Part shown: positions 26,060-34,594 of the stretch, piece by piece | How positions within the stretch are numbered: position 1 is the first letter of the stretch | Layout: every line of letters begins with the position of its first letter | Source: DASTCZ01 sp035308165 | Lineage (GTDB): Bacteria; Acidobacteriota; Terriglobia; Acidiferrales; UBA7541 | Length of the DNA: 64,000 bases | Reading direction: 5' to 3' | Assembly: GCA_035308165.1 (NCBI GenBank) | Contig: DATGHC010000060.1 | Coordinates: 1 to 64,000, forward strand | Made by a program: the position numbers and the translations under genes | The notes under the pieces: generated by a model | The model's database searches: none | Told to the model about the DNA's origin: nothing | Seen by the model: the letters and a program-made list of their open reading frames with translations, nothing else

Positions 26060-28222
26060 ATGAGCACGTCAGCCGCCAAACAAGCCGAAAAGCTGCGCGA
26101 CCAAATCCGCAAGCACGAATACGCCTATTACGTCGAAGACCAGCCAAAGGTGACCGACGCCGAATTCGACCGCCTGATGGAGCGATTGAAGAGGCTCGAA
26201 GCGGAACATCCCGAGTTGGTCACACCCGATTCGCCCACGCAGCGCATCGGCGGCGCTCCGCGTGAGGGGTTCCAGACGGTGCGCCACGCGCGTCCAATGA
26301 TGAGCCTGGACAATGCGTTCTCCTACGACGCAGTGCGGGATTTTGACCGCCGGGTGAAGGAGCTGGCCGGGCGGGAGCAGGTGGATTACGTCGTGGAGCA
26401 CAAGTTCGACGGCCTGAGCATCGCGCTGCTCTATGAAGATGGCGTACTGGCGCGAGCGGTAACGCGCGGGGATGGCACGACGGGCGAGGATGTTACACCG
26501 AATGTACGCACGATTCGGTCGGTGCCGCTGCGCGTGGATGCAAAGATTTTGCAGAAGCTGAATATGAATCCGACCTTCGAGGCCCGCGGTGAAATCGTGA
26601 TGCCGCGCAAGGCGTTTGCGGAGCTGAACCGTCAACAGGAGGAGCAGGGTGGGAAGCTCTTCTCGAATCCCCGCAGCGCGGCCGCGGGGGCGGTGCGCGT
26701 GCTGGACCCGTCGATTACCGCGTCGCGGCGGCTGGATTTCTACGGGTACATTCTTTTTGCCGCCGCTGCGCGCGGTGCCCGCTCGGCATTTGCGCGGCAA
26801 TCTGAATCGCTCACGGCCTTTACGAAAATGGGATTCAAAGTCTGCGCGGAATGGAAAGTGTGTACGAAGCTCGAGGATGTGCTGAAGTTCTGCGATGTGT
26901 GGGACACGAAGCGCGAAAAATTGCCTTATGACATTGATGGAATCGTGATCAAAGTGGACGAATTTGCGATGCAGGAGGAGCTGGGATTCACCTCCAAGGC
27001 GCCGCGATGGGCGATAGCTTACAAATGGCCGGCGCAGCAACAGACCACTGTCGTCAACGACATTATTGTTCAAGTGGGACGCACGGGCGCGTTGACACCT
27101 GTGGCGGTGCTCGAGCCGGTCGAGGTGGGTGGCGTGAAAGTGAGCCGCTCAACGCTGCACAACATGGATGAGATTGAGCGGCTGGGACTGCGCATTGGGG
27201 ATTCGGTGCTGATCGAGCGCGCCGGGGAAGTGATCCCCCACGTGGTGCGCGTGGTGAAGGAGGGGAAGCCGCGGCGGGAATTTCACATGCCGGAGAAATG
27301 CCCCGAGTGCGGCAGCCATATTCACAAGGCGCCGGATGAAGTTGCCTATCGCTGTGTGAATGCGTCGTGCCCGGCCAAGCGCAAGGAATCGCTGATCCAC
27401 TTTGCGGGGCGGCACGCCATGAACATTGACGGGCTGGGCGAAAAAATAGTGGACCAGCTTGTGACCGATGGCATGGTGAAGGATGTGGCCGATCTTTACA
27501 GCCTGAAACTCGAGCCGCTGGCTGCGCTCGACCGTATGGGGGAAAAGTCCGCGCAAAACCTGATCGATGAGATTGAAGCCAGCAAAAAAGTTGGACTCGC
27601 GCGATTGATTTACGCACTCGGCATGCGGTTCGTGGGCGAACGAACCGGACAACTGCTTGCTGAACATTTCGGCGATTTGGATGCCATCGCGCACGCCAGC
27701 GAAGACCAGCTCACCGAAGTGGGCGAGGTGGGGCCGAAAGTCGCCGCCAGTATCGCGGAGTTCTTTTCGGAGAAGGCCAACCAGGATTTGTTGAAGAAAC
27801 TTCGCAAAGCGGGGCTGAAGTTCACCGAAGAGCGCAAGAAGCCCGCCGACAACAGGCTACGGGGAAGAACATTTGTATTTACGGGAGCGCTGGCGAATCG
27901 CTCGCGCGAGGAAGGGGGCGAGCTGGTGGCCCGCCACGGCGGCAAAGTCATCGGCTCGGTGAGCAAGAACACGGATTTTGTTGTGGTGGGCGCCGATCCG
28001 GGCTCTAAGTATGAGAAGGCGCGTTCGCTGGGCGTCACGATTCTGGATGAAGTGGCGTTTGAAAAGGTGCTTGAAACCGGTGTGCCGAAGGAGTCCGACG
28101 TCACGGCAGAATCTGCCAAGAAGAAAGCAAAGAAGGGTGATGCTGTTACCGCTAAGAAAAGTGCCGGAAAGTCTGCCAAGGGACGGAAGAACGCAGGAGC
28201 AATGAGCCTGTTTGAGAAGTGA
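26060..28222 (+). CDS. ligA: NAD-dependent DNA ligase
   Basis: Seals nicks during replication and repair using NAD+. All domains are visible: the Ia domain with YYVEDQPKVTDAEFDRL, the adenylation site K115 in EHKFDG, GEDVTPNVRTIRS, the OB region GRTGALTPVAVLEPV, a four-Cys zinc finger (CPEC and CVNASCP), helix-hairpin-helix repeats (about 510-590) and a BRCT domain (RTFVFTGALANRS, about 590-670). The last about 45 residues are Lys/Ala-rich (KKKAKKG, TAKKSAGKSAKGRKN), an extension absent from many LigA proteins. 720 aa. A TATAAT lies 45 bp upstream. Confidence 0.98.
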   Translation: MSTSAAKQAEKLRDQIRKHEYAYYVEDQPKVTDAEFDRLMERLKRLEAEHPELVTPDSPTQRIGGAPREGFQTVRHARPMMSLDNAFSYDAVRDFDRRVKELAGREQVDYVVEHKFDGLSIALLYEDGVLARAVTRGDGTTGEDVTPNVRTIRSVPLRVDAKILQKLNMNPTFEARGEIVMPRKAFAELNRQQEEQGGKLFSNPRSAAAGAVRVLDPSITASRRLDFYGYILFAAAARGARSAFARQSESLTAFTKMGFKVCAEWKVCTKLEDVLKFCDVWDTKREKLPYDIDGIVIKVDEFAMQEELGFTSKAPRWAIAYKWPAQQQTTVVNDIIVQVGRTGALTPVAVLEPVEVGGVKVSRSTLHNMDEIERLGLRIGDSVLIERAGEVIPHVVRVVKEGKPRREFHMPEKCPECGSHIHKAPDEVAYRCVNASCPAKRKESLIHFAGRHAMNIDGLGEKIVDQLVTDGMVKDVADLYSLKLEPLAALDRMGEKSAQNLIDEIEASKKVGLARLIYALGMRFVGERTGQLLAEHFGDLDAIAHASEDQLTEVGEVGPKVAASIAEFFSEKANQDLLKKLRKAGLKFTEERKKPADNRLRGRTFVFTGALANRSREEGGELVARHGGKVIGSVSKNTDFVVVGADPGSKYEKARSLGVTILDEVAFEKVLETGVPKESDVTAESAKKKAKKGDAVTAKKSAGKSAKGRKNAGAMSLFEK

Positions 28223-28243
28223 ATTTCCCCCGACTTGTTTTTG

Positions 28244-29269
28244 CTAGACCGATTCCAACATGCGATCGATGGCGCGCTTGGCCCGGCGGGCAATGTCCGC
28301 GGGAACGGTGACCTGGGGCGTCATGGTCTCCATGCTGGCAATAATATTGTCGAGAGTGATGGTCTTCATAAACGCGCAGATGGCGTTCGGATTCACGGGA
28401 TAAAATTCCTTGCCCGGATTCTGATTCCGCAGGCGATGCAGAATTCCGATTTCCGTTCCCACCGCAAATTCCTTGGCCGGAGATTCCTGCACGTGTCGCA
28501 GCATTCCCTCCGTGGAAAGGAACAGAGTGCGCTCCTTGGGCAATGTTCCATCCAGCACTTTCACCATGCAGGCGCTGACGCAGCCGCACTCCGGATGGAT
28601 CAGCAACTCGATATCGGGATAATCGTCCATCATCTCAACCACTTGCTGCGGGTCGATGGATTTGTGGACGTGGCAATAGCCGGGATAGGCGATGATGTTG
28701 GTCCTGCCCGTTTGGCGCGCAACCACGTCGGCGAGATATTTGTCGGGCAGCAGTAAAACTTGTTTGTCCCTGGGAATAGAGTTGACCACTTTCGTCGCGT
28801 TCGCCGAAGTGCAGCAGTAATCGCTCTCGGCTTTCACTGCCGCGGAGGTGTTGATGTAGGAGACCACCACCGCATCCGGGTAACGCTTCTTCCACGAAAG
28901 CAATTCTTCCACGGTAATCGAGGAGGCCAGTGAACATTGCGCGCGCAAGTCGGGCAGAAGCACGGTTCTTTCCGGGCAGAGAATCGCCGCGGTTTCGGCC
29001 ATGAAGTGTACGCCGCAAAACACAATCACGCCGGCATGTGTGCTCGCCGCGGTTTGCGAAAGCTTCAGGGAATCGCCGACAAAATCGGCCACGTCCTGCA
29101 CTTCATCGCGCTGGTAATTGTGCGCCAGCACCACCGCGTTCTTCACTTTCTTCAGTTCCCGAATGCGCGCCTGCTTCCGGCCCACCTCATCCGCGGAATC
29201 GTGCATCTCCTCCACGATGGGAAGCGTGTAGCGGTCCTCAAACCGGAGTTTTGTGGCAGTCGGTGTCAT
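28244..29269 (-). CDS. nadA: quinolinate synthase A
   Basis: [4Fe-4S] enzyme condensing iminoaspartate with dihydroxyacetone phosphate to quinolinate in NAD de novo synthesis. The cluster cysteines lie in LRAQCSLASS, HPECGC and NPNAICAFM. LAHNYQRDEVQDVADFVGDSL near the N-terminus and YINTSAAVKAESDYCCTSANA are family hallmarks. The ATG overlaps the nadC stop by 4 nt, so translation is coupled. No nadB (aspartate oxidase) is adjacent; iminoaspartate must come from a gene elsewhere or an aspartate dehydrogenase. Confidence 0.97.
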   Translation of the reverse strand: MTPTATKLRFEDRYTLPIVEEMHDSADEVGRKQARIRELKKVKNAVVLAHNYQRDEVQDVADFVGDSLKLSQTAASTHAGVIVFCGVHFMAETAAILCPERTVLLPDLRAQCSLASSITVEELLSWKKRYPDAVVVSYINTSAAVKAESDYCCTSANATKVVNSIPRDKQVLLLPDKYLADVVARQTGRTNIIAYPGYCHVHKSIDPQQVVEMMDDYPDIELLIHPECGCVSACMVKVLDGTLPKERTLFLSTEGMLRHVQESPAKEFAVGTEIGILHRLRNQNPGKEFYPVNPNAICAFMKTITLDNIIASMETMTPQVTVPADIARRAKRAIDRMLESV

Positions 29270-30315
29270 GCGTCTTTTCTTACCACCCGGCCGCTGTCGC
29301 CGGCCTTAATATCCAATTTACTTCGGAGGTCCAACGCACGGCAGGAATGTGTCAATGCGCCAATCGAAATGGCGTCCACTTCACAATCCGCGTAGGCGCC
29401 GAGCGTCTCCTCCGAAATGCCGCCGCTGACCTCGATCAGCACATTGTCCCACAGGCTTTCGGCGCGGAGGGCGGCGATGATCCGCGCTACTTCTCCTGGG
29501 GACCTATTATCCAACATTATAAGGCAAGGATACGAATCTGATTTTGCGTCTGTCCCCCTCAAGTCTTGAAAGGCTCGGCCAGCCGCCAAAGCGCCCTCCA
29601 GCCCGGTCACTTCAACTTCTATGAATGCGGCTTTCTGGCGCTCCGACCATGCCTTGGTTAGAGCAAGAGGGACAGCCTCTGCTTCTTGGACCGCGAAGAG
29701 CCGCAAATGGTTGCTCTTGATGAGGATAGCGTCGCCCAATCCCAGCCGGTGCGTGCCACCTCCGCCAAGGTGTGCGGCGCGCTTGTCGAGAAGGCCCCAG
29801 GGCGTTTTTCGCGTGACAACGACGTGAGTGTGCGCCGAGCGCTTTCTAGCGGCCTCCGCAAGCCGATGGGTGGCTGTGGCGATGCCGCACATGCGCTGCA
29901 GGAGGTTCAAGCCGACCCGTTCGGAAGAGAGAAGCAATTCGGCCTGGCCCTCAAGGCGAAGCAATTCCTGACCTGCCTGGATCGCTTGGCCATCGGCCGT
30001 AAGCGATTTGGCCTTTAGACCGTGGTATGTATAGAAATAAAGACCCTCAGCCATTCCGGCCATTACACCCGGCTCGTTAGCCAGGATGCTTGCCTGCGCG
30101 TGCCCCCGCCGAATGCCAAGGGCAGAGCATGTAAGGTCACATGGCTCACCGTCAACACTCTGCAGCGCCTCTGTGAGAGCCTGCAACATTCGAACGTAGT
30201 CTGGGTTTTCCAAGGTGAGCTTGCCACCATGGAATAGGGCGGACTTCAGGCGGCTTTCCCGACTGGAGGATGGAATAGAGACCAAGTCGCCTTGCGGAAT
30301 TTGGGTGCGGGCCAT
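29266..30315 (-). CDS. nadC: nicotinate-nucleotide diphosphorylase (carboxylating)
   Basis: Quinolinate phosphoribosyltransferase that makes nicotinate mononucleotide, CO2 and PPi. The core signature TRKTPWGLLDKRAAHLGGGG, then HRLGLGDAILIKSNH and the late IEVSGGISEETLGAYA are intact; LNLLQRMCGIAT is also typical. At 349 aa it is longer than usual because of an N-terminal extension of about 20 residues and an inserted stretch near residue 250. First gene of the nadC-nadA unit; no clear ribosome site precedes the ATG, so it may be translated from a short leader. Confidence 0.95.
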   Translation of the reverse strand: MARTQIPQGDLVSIPSSSRESRLKSALFHGGKLTLENPDYVRMLQALTEALQSVDGEPCDLTCSALGIRRGHAQASILANEPGVMAGMAEGLYFYTYHGLKAKSLTADGQAIQAGQELLRLEGQAELLLSSERVGLNLLQRMCGIATATHRLAEAARKRSAHTHVVVTRKTPWGLLDKRAAHLGGGGTHRLGLGDAILIKSNHLRLFAVQEAEAVPLALTKAWSERQKAAFIEVEVTGLEGALAAGRAFQDLRGTDAKSDSYPCLIMLDNRSPGEVARIIAALRAESLWDNVLIEVSGGISEETLGAYADCEVDAISIGALTHSCRALDLRSKLDIKAGDSGRVVRKDA

Positions 30316-30582
30316 TTAAGTTACAATATTAGATTACTTTGGGCGGATTTGAGGTACAAGCTACAGGGGTGGTTCTAAAGCTTGGGCAGCGGAGCCTCCG
30401 TGTACCGAATCGGGAACTCACAAATTGATGTCCACGGACGCAACGATAAGTCCCAGTAGCGGACAGACTGGTCTGGGGTCTTTCGCCATTACGCTTCTAT
30501 GTAGTTGGAAATTAATGGCTTAGCAGGGACTTGTGATGGGCCTGGGCCGTGCAATACTCTGATTGAAGGTTTATGAGGGTGA

Positions 30583-31746
30583 ATGGCAGTGGGAATCGCT
30601 CCTGAAGTTGCTGCGCAAATCCGCATCCTGATCGCTGACGACCAGCCTCACGTGGGAGAAGCGCTGCGGTTGGCGCTGCGCGATGAGGGGTACCATATCG
30701 AATTGGCGGGGTCGCCAGCAGCCGTGGTCACTGCCGTGAGAGAGCGGCCATTTGATTTGGCGCTGCTGGACCTGAATTACGCGCGCGACACCACCTCCGG
30801 CCGCGAGGGGCTGGAGCTGATCGAAGAGCTGCGCGTGCTGGACCGCGACCTGGCCATTGTGGTGATGACGGCGTGGGGCAGCGTGGAAGTGGCTGTGGAG
30901 GCGTTGCAACGCGGTGCAGGCGACTTCATCCAGAAGCCGTGGGACAACGCGGCGCTACGGCGAATTCTGCATACTCAGATTATTCGCGGGCAGGCGCGGC
31001 GCGCCGAGCGATCGCGGCTGCGTCAGGACGAGCGCGATATAGACGCGGCTCGCGCGGTTCAGGAGGGAATGTTGCCGCGGGAATTGCCGGCGCTGCCGGG
31101 ATTTCAGCTGGCTGCGGCGTACCGCCCTGCGCGTGTGCTGGCCGGAGATTACTACGATGTTTTGCCGCTGGACACAAACCGCGCCCTGGTTTGCATTGGA
31201 GATGTTGCAGGCAAGGGAATGCCTGCGGCGCTGGTGATGTCCAACTTGCAGGCGGCTGTAAAGGCCTACGCTGGAGAAGATTGCAGCCCGGTGGAGCTGT
31301 GCCGGCGGGTGAACCGCATTCTTTGCGAGAACTGCGAGCCGGGGAGGTATGTCACTTTTTTCTGCGGCGTGCTGGATTCAACCGAAGGGACGTTTACTTA
31401 CGTCAATGCGGGGCACAATCCGCCGCTGGTGGCGCGGCCCAATGGCAGTGTGCTGCGTTTGGCAGATGGCGGACCGGTGCTGGGCGAGTTTCCGGATTGG
31501 TCGGCGGCGCAGGGACAGATCGCGCTGGAACATGGCGACCGGCTGGCGTTTTACACCGATGGCATCACTGAAGCCACCGATGCTGACGGGCAGGAATTTG
31601 GCGAAACGCGGTTGGCGGATATGCTTTCGGCCAATCGTACATCGCCCGCAGGAGAACTGCACGCCAAACTCCTCGCGGAAGCCGTGCGCTTTGCCAACGG
31701 CACGTTCACGGATGATGCGACGCTGCTGGTTGTGGCTGCGGTTTAG
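30583..31746 (+). CDS. response regulator with PP2C/SpoIIE-type phosphatase output
   Basis: A 387-aa two-domain signalling protein. Residues 12-130 are a receiver with phospho-acceptor D63 (LALLDLN), acidic pair DD at 19-20 and the switch K in FIQKPW. A helical linker with coiled-coil character (about 135-160) leads to a SpoIIE/RsbU PPM phosphatase domain (AGDYYDVL, GDVAGKGMPAALVM, NAGHNPPL, FYTDGITEA, DDATLLVV), so metal-binding aspartates are present. Such proteins dephosphorylate anti-sigma-antagonist proteins in partner-switching stress circuits. No kinase, antagonist or sigma gene is adjacent, so it is an orphan here. Confidence 0.94.
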   Translation: MAVGIAPEVAAQIRILIADDQPHVGEALRLALRDEGYHIELAGSPAAVVTAVRERPFDLALLDLNYARDTTSGREGLELIEELRVLDRDLAIVVMTAWGSVEVAVEALQRGAGDFIQKPWDNAALRRILHTQIIRGQARRAERSRLRQDERDIDAARAVQEGMLPRELPALPGFQLAAAYRPARVLAGDYYDVLPLDTNRALVCIGDVAGKGMPAALVMSNLQAAVKAYAGEDCSPVELCRRVNRILCENCEPGRYVTFFCGVLDSTEGTFTYVNAGHNPPLVARPNGSVLRLADGGPVLGEFPDWSAAQGQIALEHGDRLAFYTDGITEATDADGQEFGETRLADMLSANRTSPAGELHAKLLAEAVRFANGTFTDDATLLVVAAV

Positions 31747-31820
31747 ATCTATCTATTCTGCTTGCAGATGGCAGTTCAGGTCTCTGGTTTTTGAAAGTTC
31801 CTTCCATGTAAACTATTGCC

Positions 31821-32561
31821 ATGAATCTGAAGCCGATTCATACTCTGGCGACCGCATTCATTTCCTTAGTTGGCTCCCTTGGGTTTTCACAAACTCTCAG
31901 CAATATCCATGAGTTCAAGTCGCAACCGACTGCTGCCGCGATTTGTGAGGAGGTCAAGCCTCAACCTGGCAAACCCGTTGTGATTCGTGGACCTTACATG
32001 ATTTCACCAGATGGCGTTCACATGGCTTACGCTCGAGTCGAAATACAACTTCCTGACAGTGAACACAAGGACGAATACGATTGCCGCAATCATACAACCC
32101 TATTCACGGCCAAAGGATCGAATAGCCGATTTGACCCGATTCTTGATGTAGCAGGTGTGGACAATCCGACGAGGGGAAATGGATTGCAACTAATTGATTG
32201 GTCTCCCGATTCAGAGATACTTTTGGCCGATCTCCTAACCTGGTATTACGATTCCGAAGGAGCTGAACACAACCTCGTCCTATACTCGTCACGGACGGGA
32301 TCGCTAACACAGAAGTCTTTAAGTGAAGTGTTCAAGAGTATCTCACACGAAGATTGCAGATTTGATGGAGAGATTATTGGTTTTTTGGCAGACGGACAGA
32401 TTGCGCTACGCACCGTCTACGTGCACGATGAAATAGAGGAATGGAATCCTTGCGTGAAGAGCACGGGATTCTGGGCCATGAACGCTAGTAATTTTCGCCT
32501 CACTAAGATTTCGGGCAGGCAAATCGTCAAACACAACAGCCATTTTGAAGAGTCAAAGTAA
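31821..32561 (+). CDS. secreted protein of unknown function
   Basis: A 246-aa protein with a likely signal peptide (TLATAFISLVGSLGFSQ). I recognise no named domain. Short segments such as GPYMISPDGVHMAYARVEI and LQLIDWSPDSEILLADLL resemble single blades of TolB/PD40 beta-propellers, so a degenerate two- or three-blade fragment is possible. Four cysteines (CEEV, YDCRN, EDCRF, NPCVK) could pair outside the cell. Base composition is more A/T-rich than its neighbours, consistent with acquisition. Single gene. Confidence 0.65.
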   Translation: MNLKPIHTLATAFISLVGSLGFSQTLSNIHEFKSQPTAAAICEEVKPQPGKPVVIRGPYMISPDGVHMAYARVEIQLPDSEHKDEYDCRNHTTLFTAKGSNSRFDPILDVAGVDNPTRGNGLQLIDWSPDSEILLADLLTWYYDSEGAEHNLVLYSSRTGSLTQKSLSEVFKSISHEDCRFDGEIIGFLADGQIALRTVYVHDEIEEWNPCVKSTGFWAMNASNFRLTKISGRQIVKHNSHFEESK

Positions 32562-32609
32562 GACGGCATCCCATTGGCGAAAATCCCTTTGAATGTTTGC
32601 CGAGCGCGA

Positions 32610-34295
32610 TTAGCTCGCGCGGCCGTGCTTCCAATCCTTCAAGATTTCGCGGGCGGCATTATAGCCGGGTGCGCCCATCACTCCGCCGCCGGGATGCGTT
32701 CCTGAGCCGCACATATAAAGTCCGCGCACGGGAGTGCGATAGCGCGCCCAGCCGGGAACCGGACGGAGGAAGAAAAGCTGGCCTAGGCTCATTTCCCCGT
32801 GAAAAATGTTGCCGCCAGTGAGGCCGTAAATTTCCTCGAGGTCGAGCGGTGAAAGCACCTGGCGGTGGCGCACCAGGCTCTTAAACCCCGGCGCGTACTC
32901 CTCGATGTGGTCCATCACACGATCGGCATAAGCTTCCTTCACGTCGTGCCAATTTCCTTCGGCCAATTTGTAGGGCGTGTACTGCAGAAAAATTCCCATG
33001 ATGTGTTTGCCTGGTGGCGCGATGGAATCGTCGTAAGTGGTGGGGATGGTCATTTCAATCAACGGATGCGCAGAGGGACGGCCGTATTTCGCGTCGTCCC
33101 AGCCCCGCTCAACGTAATCCATGCTGGGGCAAATGTGCATGGTTGTTTTGTGATGTGGCTGGAGATTGCCGCCAGGAATTGCGGTGAAGTTGGGCAGGCC
33201 ATCGAGCGCCAAATTAATTTTCATCGAGCAGCCCTGCATGGCGATTTCGCGCACGGCTTTCGCGAAATCGGCGGGCAAGTGGTGCTGGCCGACGAGTCCG
33301 AGAAATGTGCGCTTGGGATCGGCGCAGGAGACGACTGTTTGCGCGAGAATTTCGTCTCCATTTGCAAGCACCGCCCCAACAGCGCGCGGGCCCGATGCGG
33401 TGTCCTTTATCAGTATGTGGTCCACTACTGCGCCGGTGGAGATCTCAGCTCCCGCGGCGCGCGCCGCGTCGGCGATGGATAGCGAAATCGCGCCCATGCC
33501 GCCGCGCACAAATCCCCACAAGCCGCGATGGCCGTCCACTCCGCCCATCACATGATGCAGCAAAACGTAAGCGGTGCCTGGAGAGCGCGGCCCGCCATTG
33601 GTTCCGATGACGCCATCGGTTGCGAGCGTGACTTTGATCTCCTCGGATTCAAACCAGGGCTCAAGAAATTCCGCGACACTTTGCGTGAATATGCGCGCCT
33701 GCCCGATGCGCTCATCCTCGGGCATGCGCAGCAACTCCATTCCCAACTTTCCGAGTCCCGCTAAATCGCCCCAACCCGTTTTCGTGATATTCGGCGGAGT
33801 GCGCAGCAACATGCGCTCGGCGAATTGCGAAAGCCGCTCGACGAATTCTTCGTAATGTGGATAGACTTCCGCGTCTTTGCGAGAAAACTTGGCAATCTCC
33901 TCGCAGGTGCGCTTCTGGTCCTGCCACATGGTCAGGTGGCGCCCGTCGGGGAAGGGAGTGAAGAACGCGGGGTCTTTGGCGTAAACGCGGTAGCCGAAGC
34001 GCGGGAGATCCAGCTCGCGTATAATGCGCTCCTGCATCAGCGAGCAGAGATAGGCCGCGGTGGAAACCTTGTAGCCGGGCCACACTTCTTCGGTTGTACA
34101 CGCCCCGCCCAGAACTTCACGGCGCTCCAGCACGCGCACACTCAGCCCGCCGCGCGCGAGATACGCCGCCGTGACGAGTCCATTGTGCCCGCCGCCGATG
34201 ATGACGATGTCCGTGGTGTGCTTGCCGTTTTGTTTGGTCAAAGTGTGCGCTCGAGCCTCGCGCGGGAGCGTATCTGATTCGAATGCGATGAGCAA
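32610..34295 (-). CDS. FAD-dependent oxidoreductase, phytoene desaturase/PYROXD2-like
   Basis: A 561-aa flavoprotein. The dinucleotide fold IVIIGGGHNGLVTAAYLA near residue 31 and the adjacent VRVLERREVLGGACTTEE bind FAD; the C-terminal GLYMCGSGTHPGGGVMGAPG is the family's FAD-closing motif. It belongs to the NAD(P)/FAD-dependent superfamily that includes carotenoid desaturases and vertebrate PYROXD2, but no carotenoid genes are nearby, so the substrate is unknown. The frame begins with a TTG at 34295; another TTG at 34241 (MTKQNGK) is equally plausible, and no ribosome site resolves them. Confidence 0.9.
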   Translation of the reverse strand: MLIAFESDTLPREARAHTLTKQNGKHTTDIVIIGGGHNGLVTAAYLARGGLSVRVLERREVLGGACTTEEVWPGYKVSTAAYLCSLMQERIIRELDLPRFGYRVYAKDPAFFTPFPDGRHLTMWQDQKRTCEEIAKFSRKDAEVYPHYEEFVERLSQFAERMLLRTPPNITKTGWGDLAGLGKLGMELLRMPEDERIGQARIFTQSVAEFLEPWFESEEIKVTLATDGVIGTNGGPRSPGTAYVLLHHVMGGVDGHRGLWGFVRGGMGAISLSIADAARAAGAEISTGAVVDHILIKDTASGPRAVGAVLANGDEILAQTVVSCADPKRTFLGLVGQHHLPADFAKAVREIAMQGCSMKINLALDGLPNFTAIPGGNLQPHHKTTMHICPSMDYVERGWDDAKYGRPSAHPLIEMTIPTTYDDSIAPPGKHIMGIFLQYTPYKLAEGNWHDVKEAYADRVMDHIEEYAPGFKSLVRHRQVLSPLDLEEIYGLTGGNIFHGEMSLGQLFFLRPVPGWARYRTPVRGLYMCGSGTHPGGGVMGAPGYNAAREILKDWKHGRAS

Positions 34296-34334
34296 GCATC
34301 AGGACATCACCAGAAATTGGATGGATTTTGGGCT

Positions 34335-34350
34335 GCCATTTCGAAATGGC
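34335..34350. repeat. perfect 16-bp palindrome
   Basis: GCCATTTCGAAATGGC is identical to its reverse complement. It lies in the short region between the FAD oxidoreductase and the ADOP permease, 72 bp before the parS-like site. It could be an operator; no regulator is known. Confidence 0.5.
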
Positions 34351-34421
34351 GGGCGGGAAGTTCGCGGCTCGGAAGGAGTTAGAATTGTGGTTGCGCAAAA
34401 GTGCTGCAAAATTGTGCAAAT

Positions 34422-34437
34422 TGTTTCACGTGGAACA
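34422..34437. promoter_or_regulatory. parS-like centromere site
   Basis: TGTTTCACGTGGAACA differs by one base from the bacterial parS palindrome TGTTTCACGTGAAACA that binds ParB. It is the centre of a longer near-perfect 26-bp palindrome (34417-34442). It lies in intergenic DNA, as many parS sites do. It is the only copy I found in the window, and no parA/parB gene is here. An ordinary transcription-factor operator is the alternative. Confidence 0.65.
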
Positions 34438-34594
34438 ATTTGATCACTGGAGCCAAATCGCAAATGGGAGAATCAAGATTGATGATTTGCTGACGAACTC
34501 CAAGGTGCCTTTCAAGAACATCTGAATTCCGTCAAGGTGGTTGAACGACCCTGCGCCGCGCATACTTTCGACATAACCGGCAGAGAGGCAAACG

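Noticed and set aside
26069..27073. 334-residue minus-strand frame inside ligA
   Set aside because: LigA on the plus strand is unambiguous; the antisense frame has no domain.
28222..28243. Terminator between ligA and nadA
   Set aside because: The gap is only 21 bp with a short C/T stretch and no stem.
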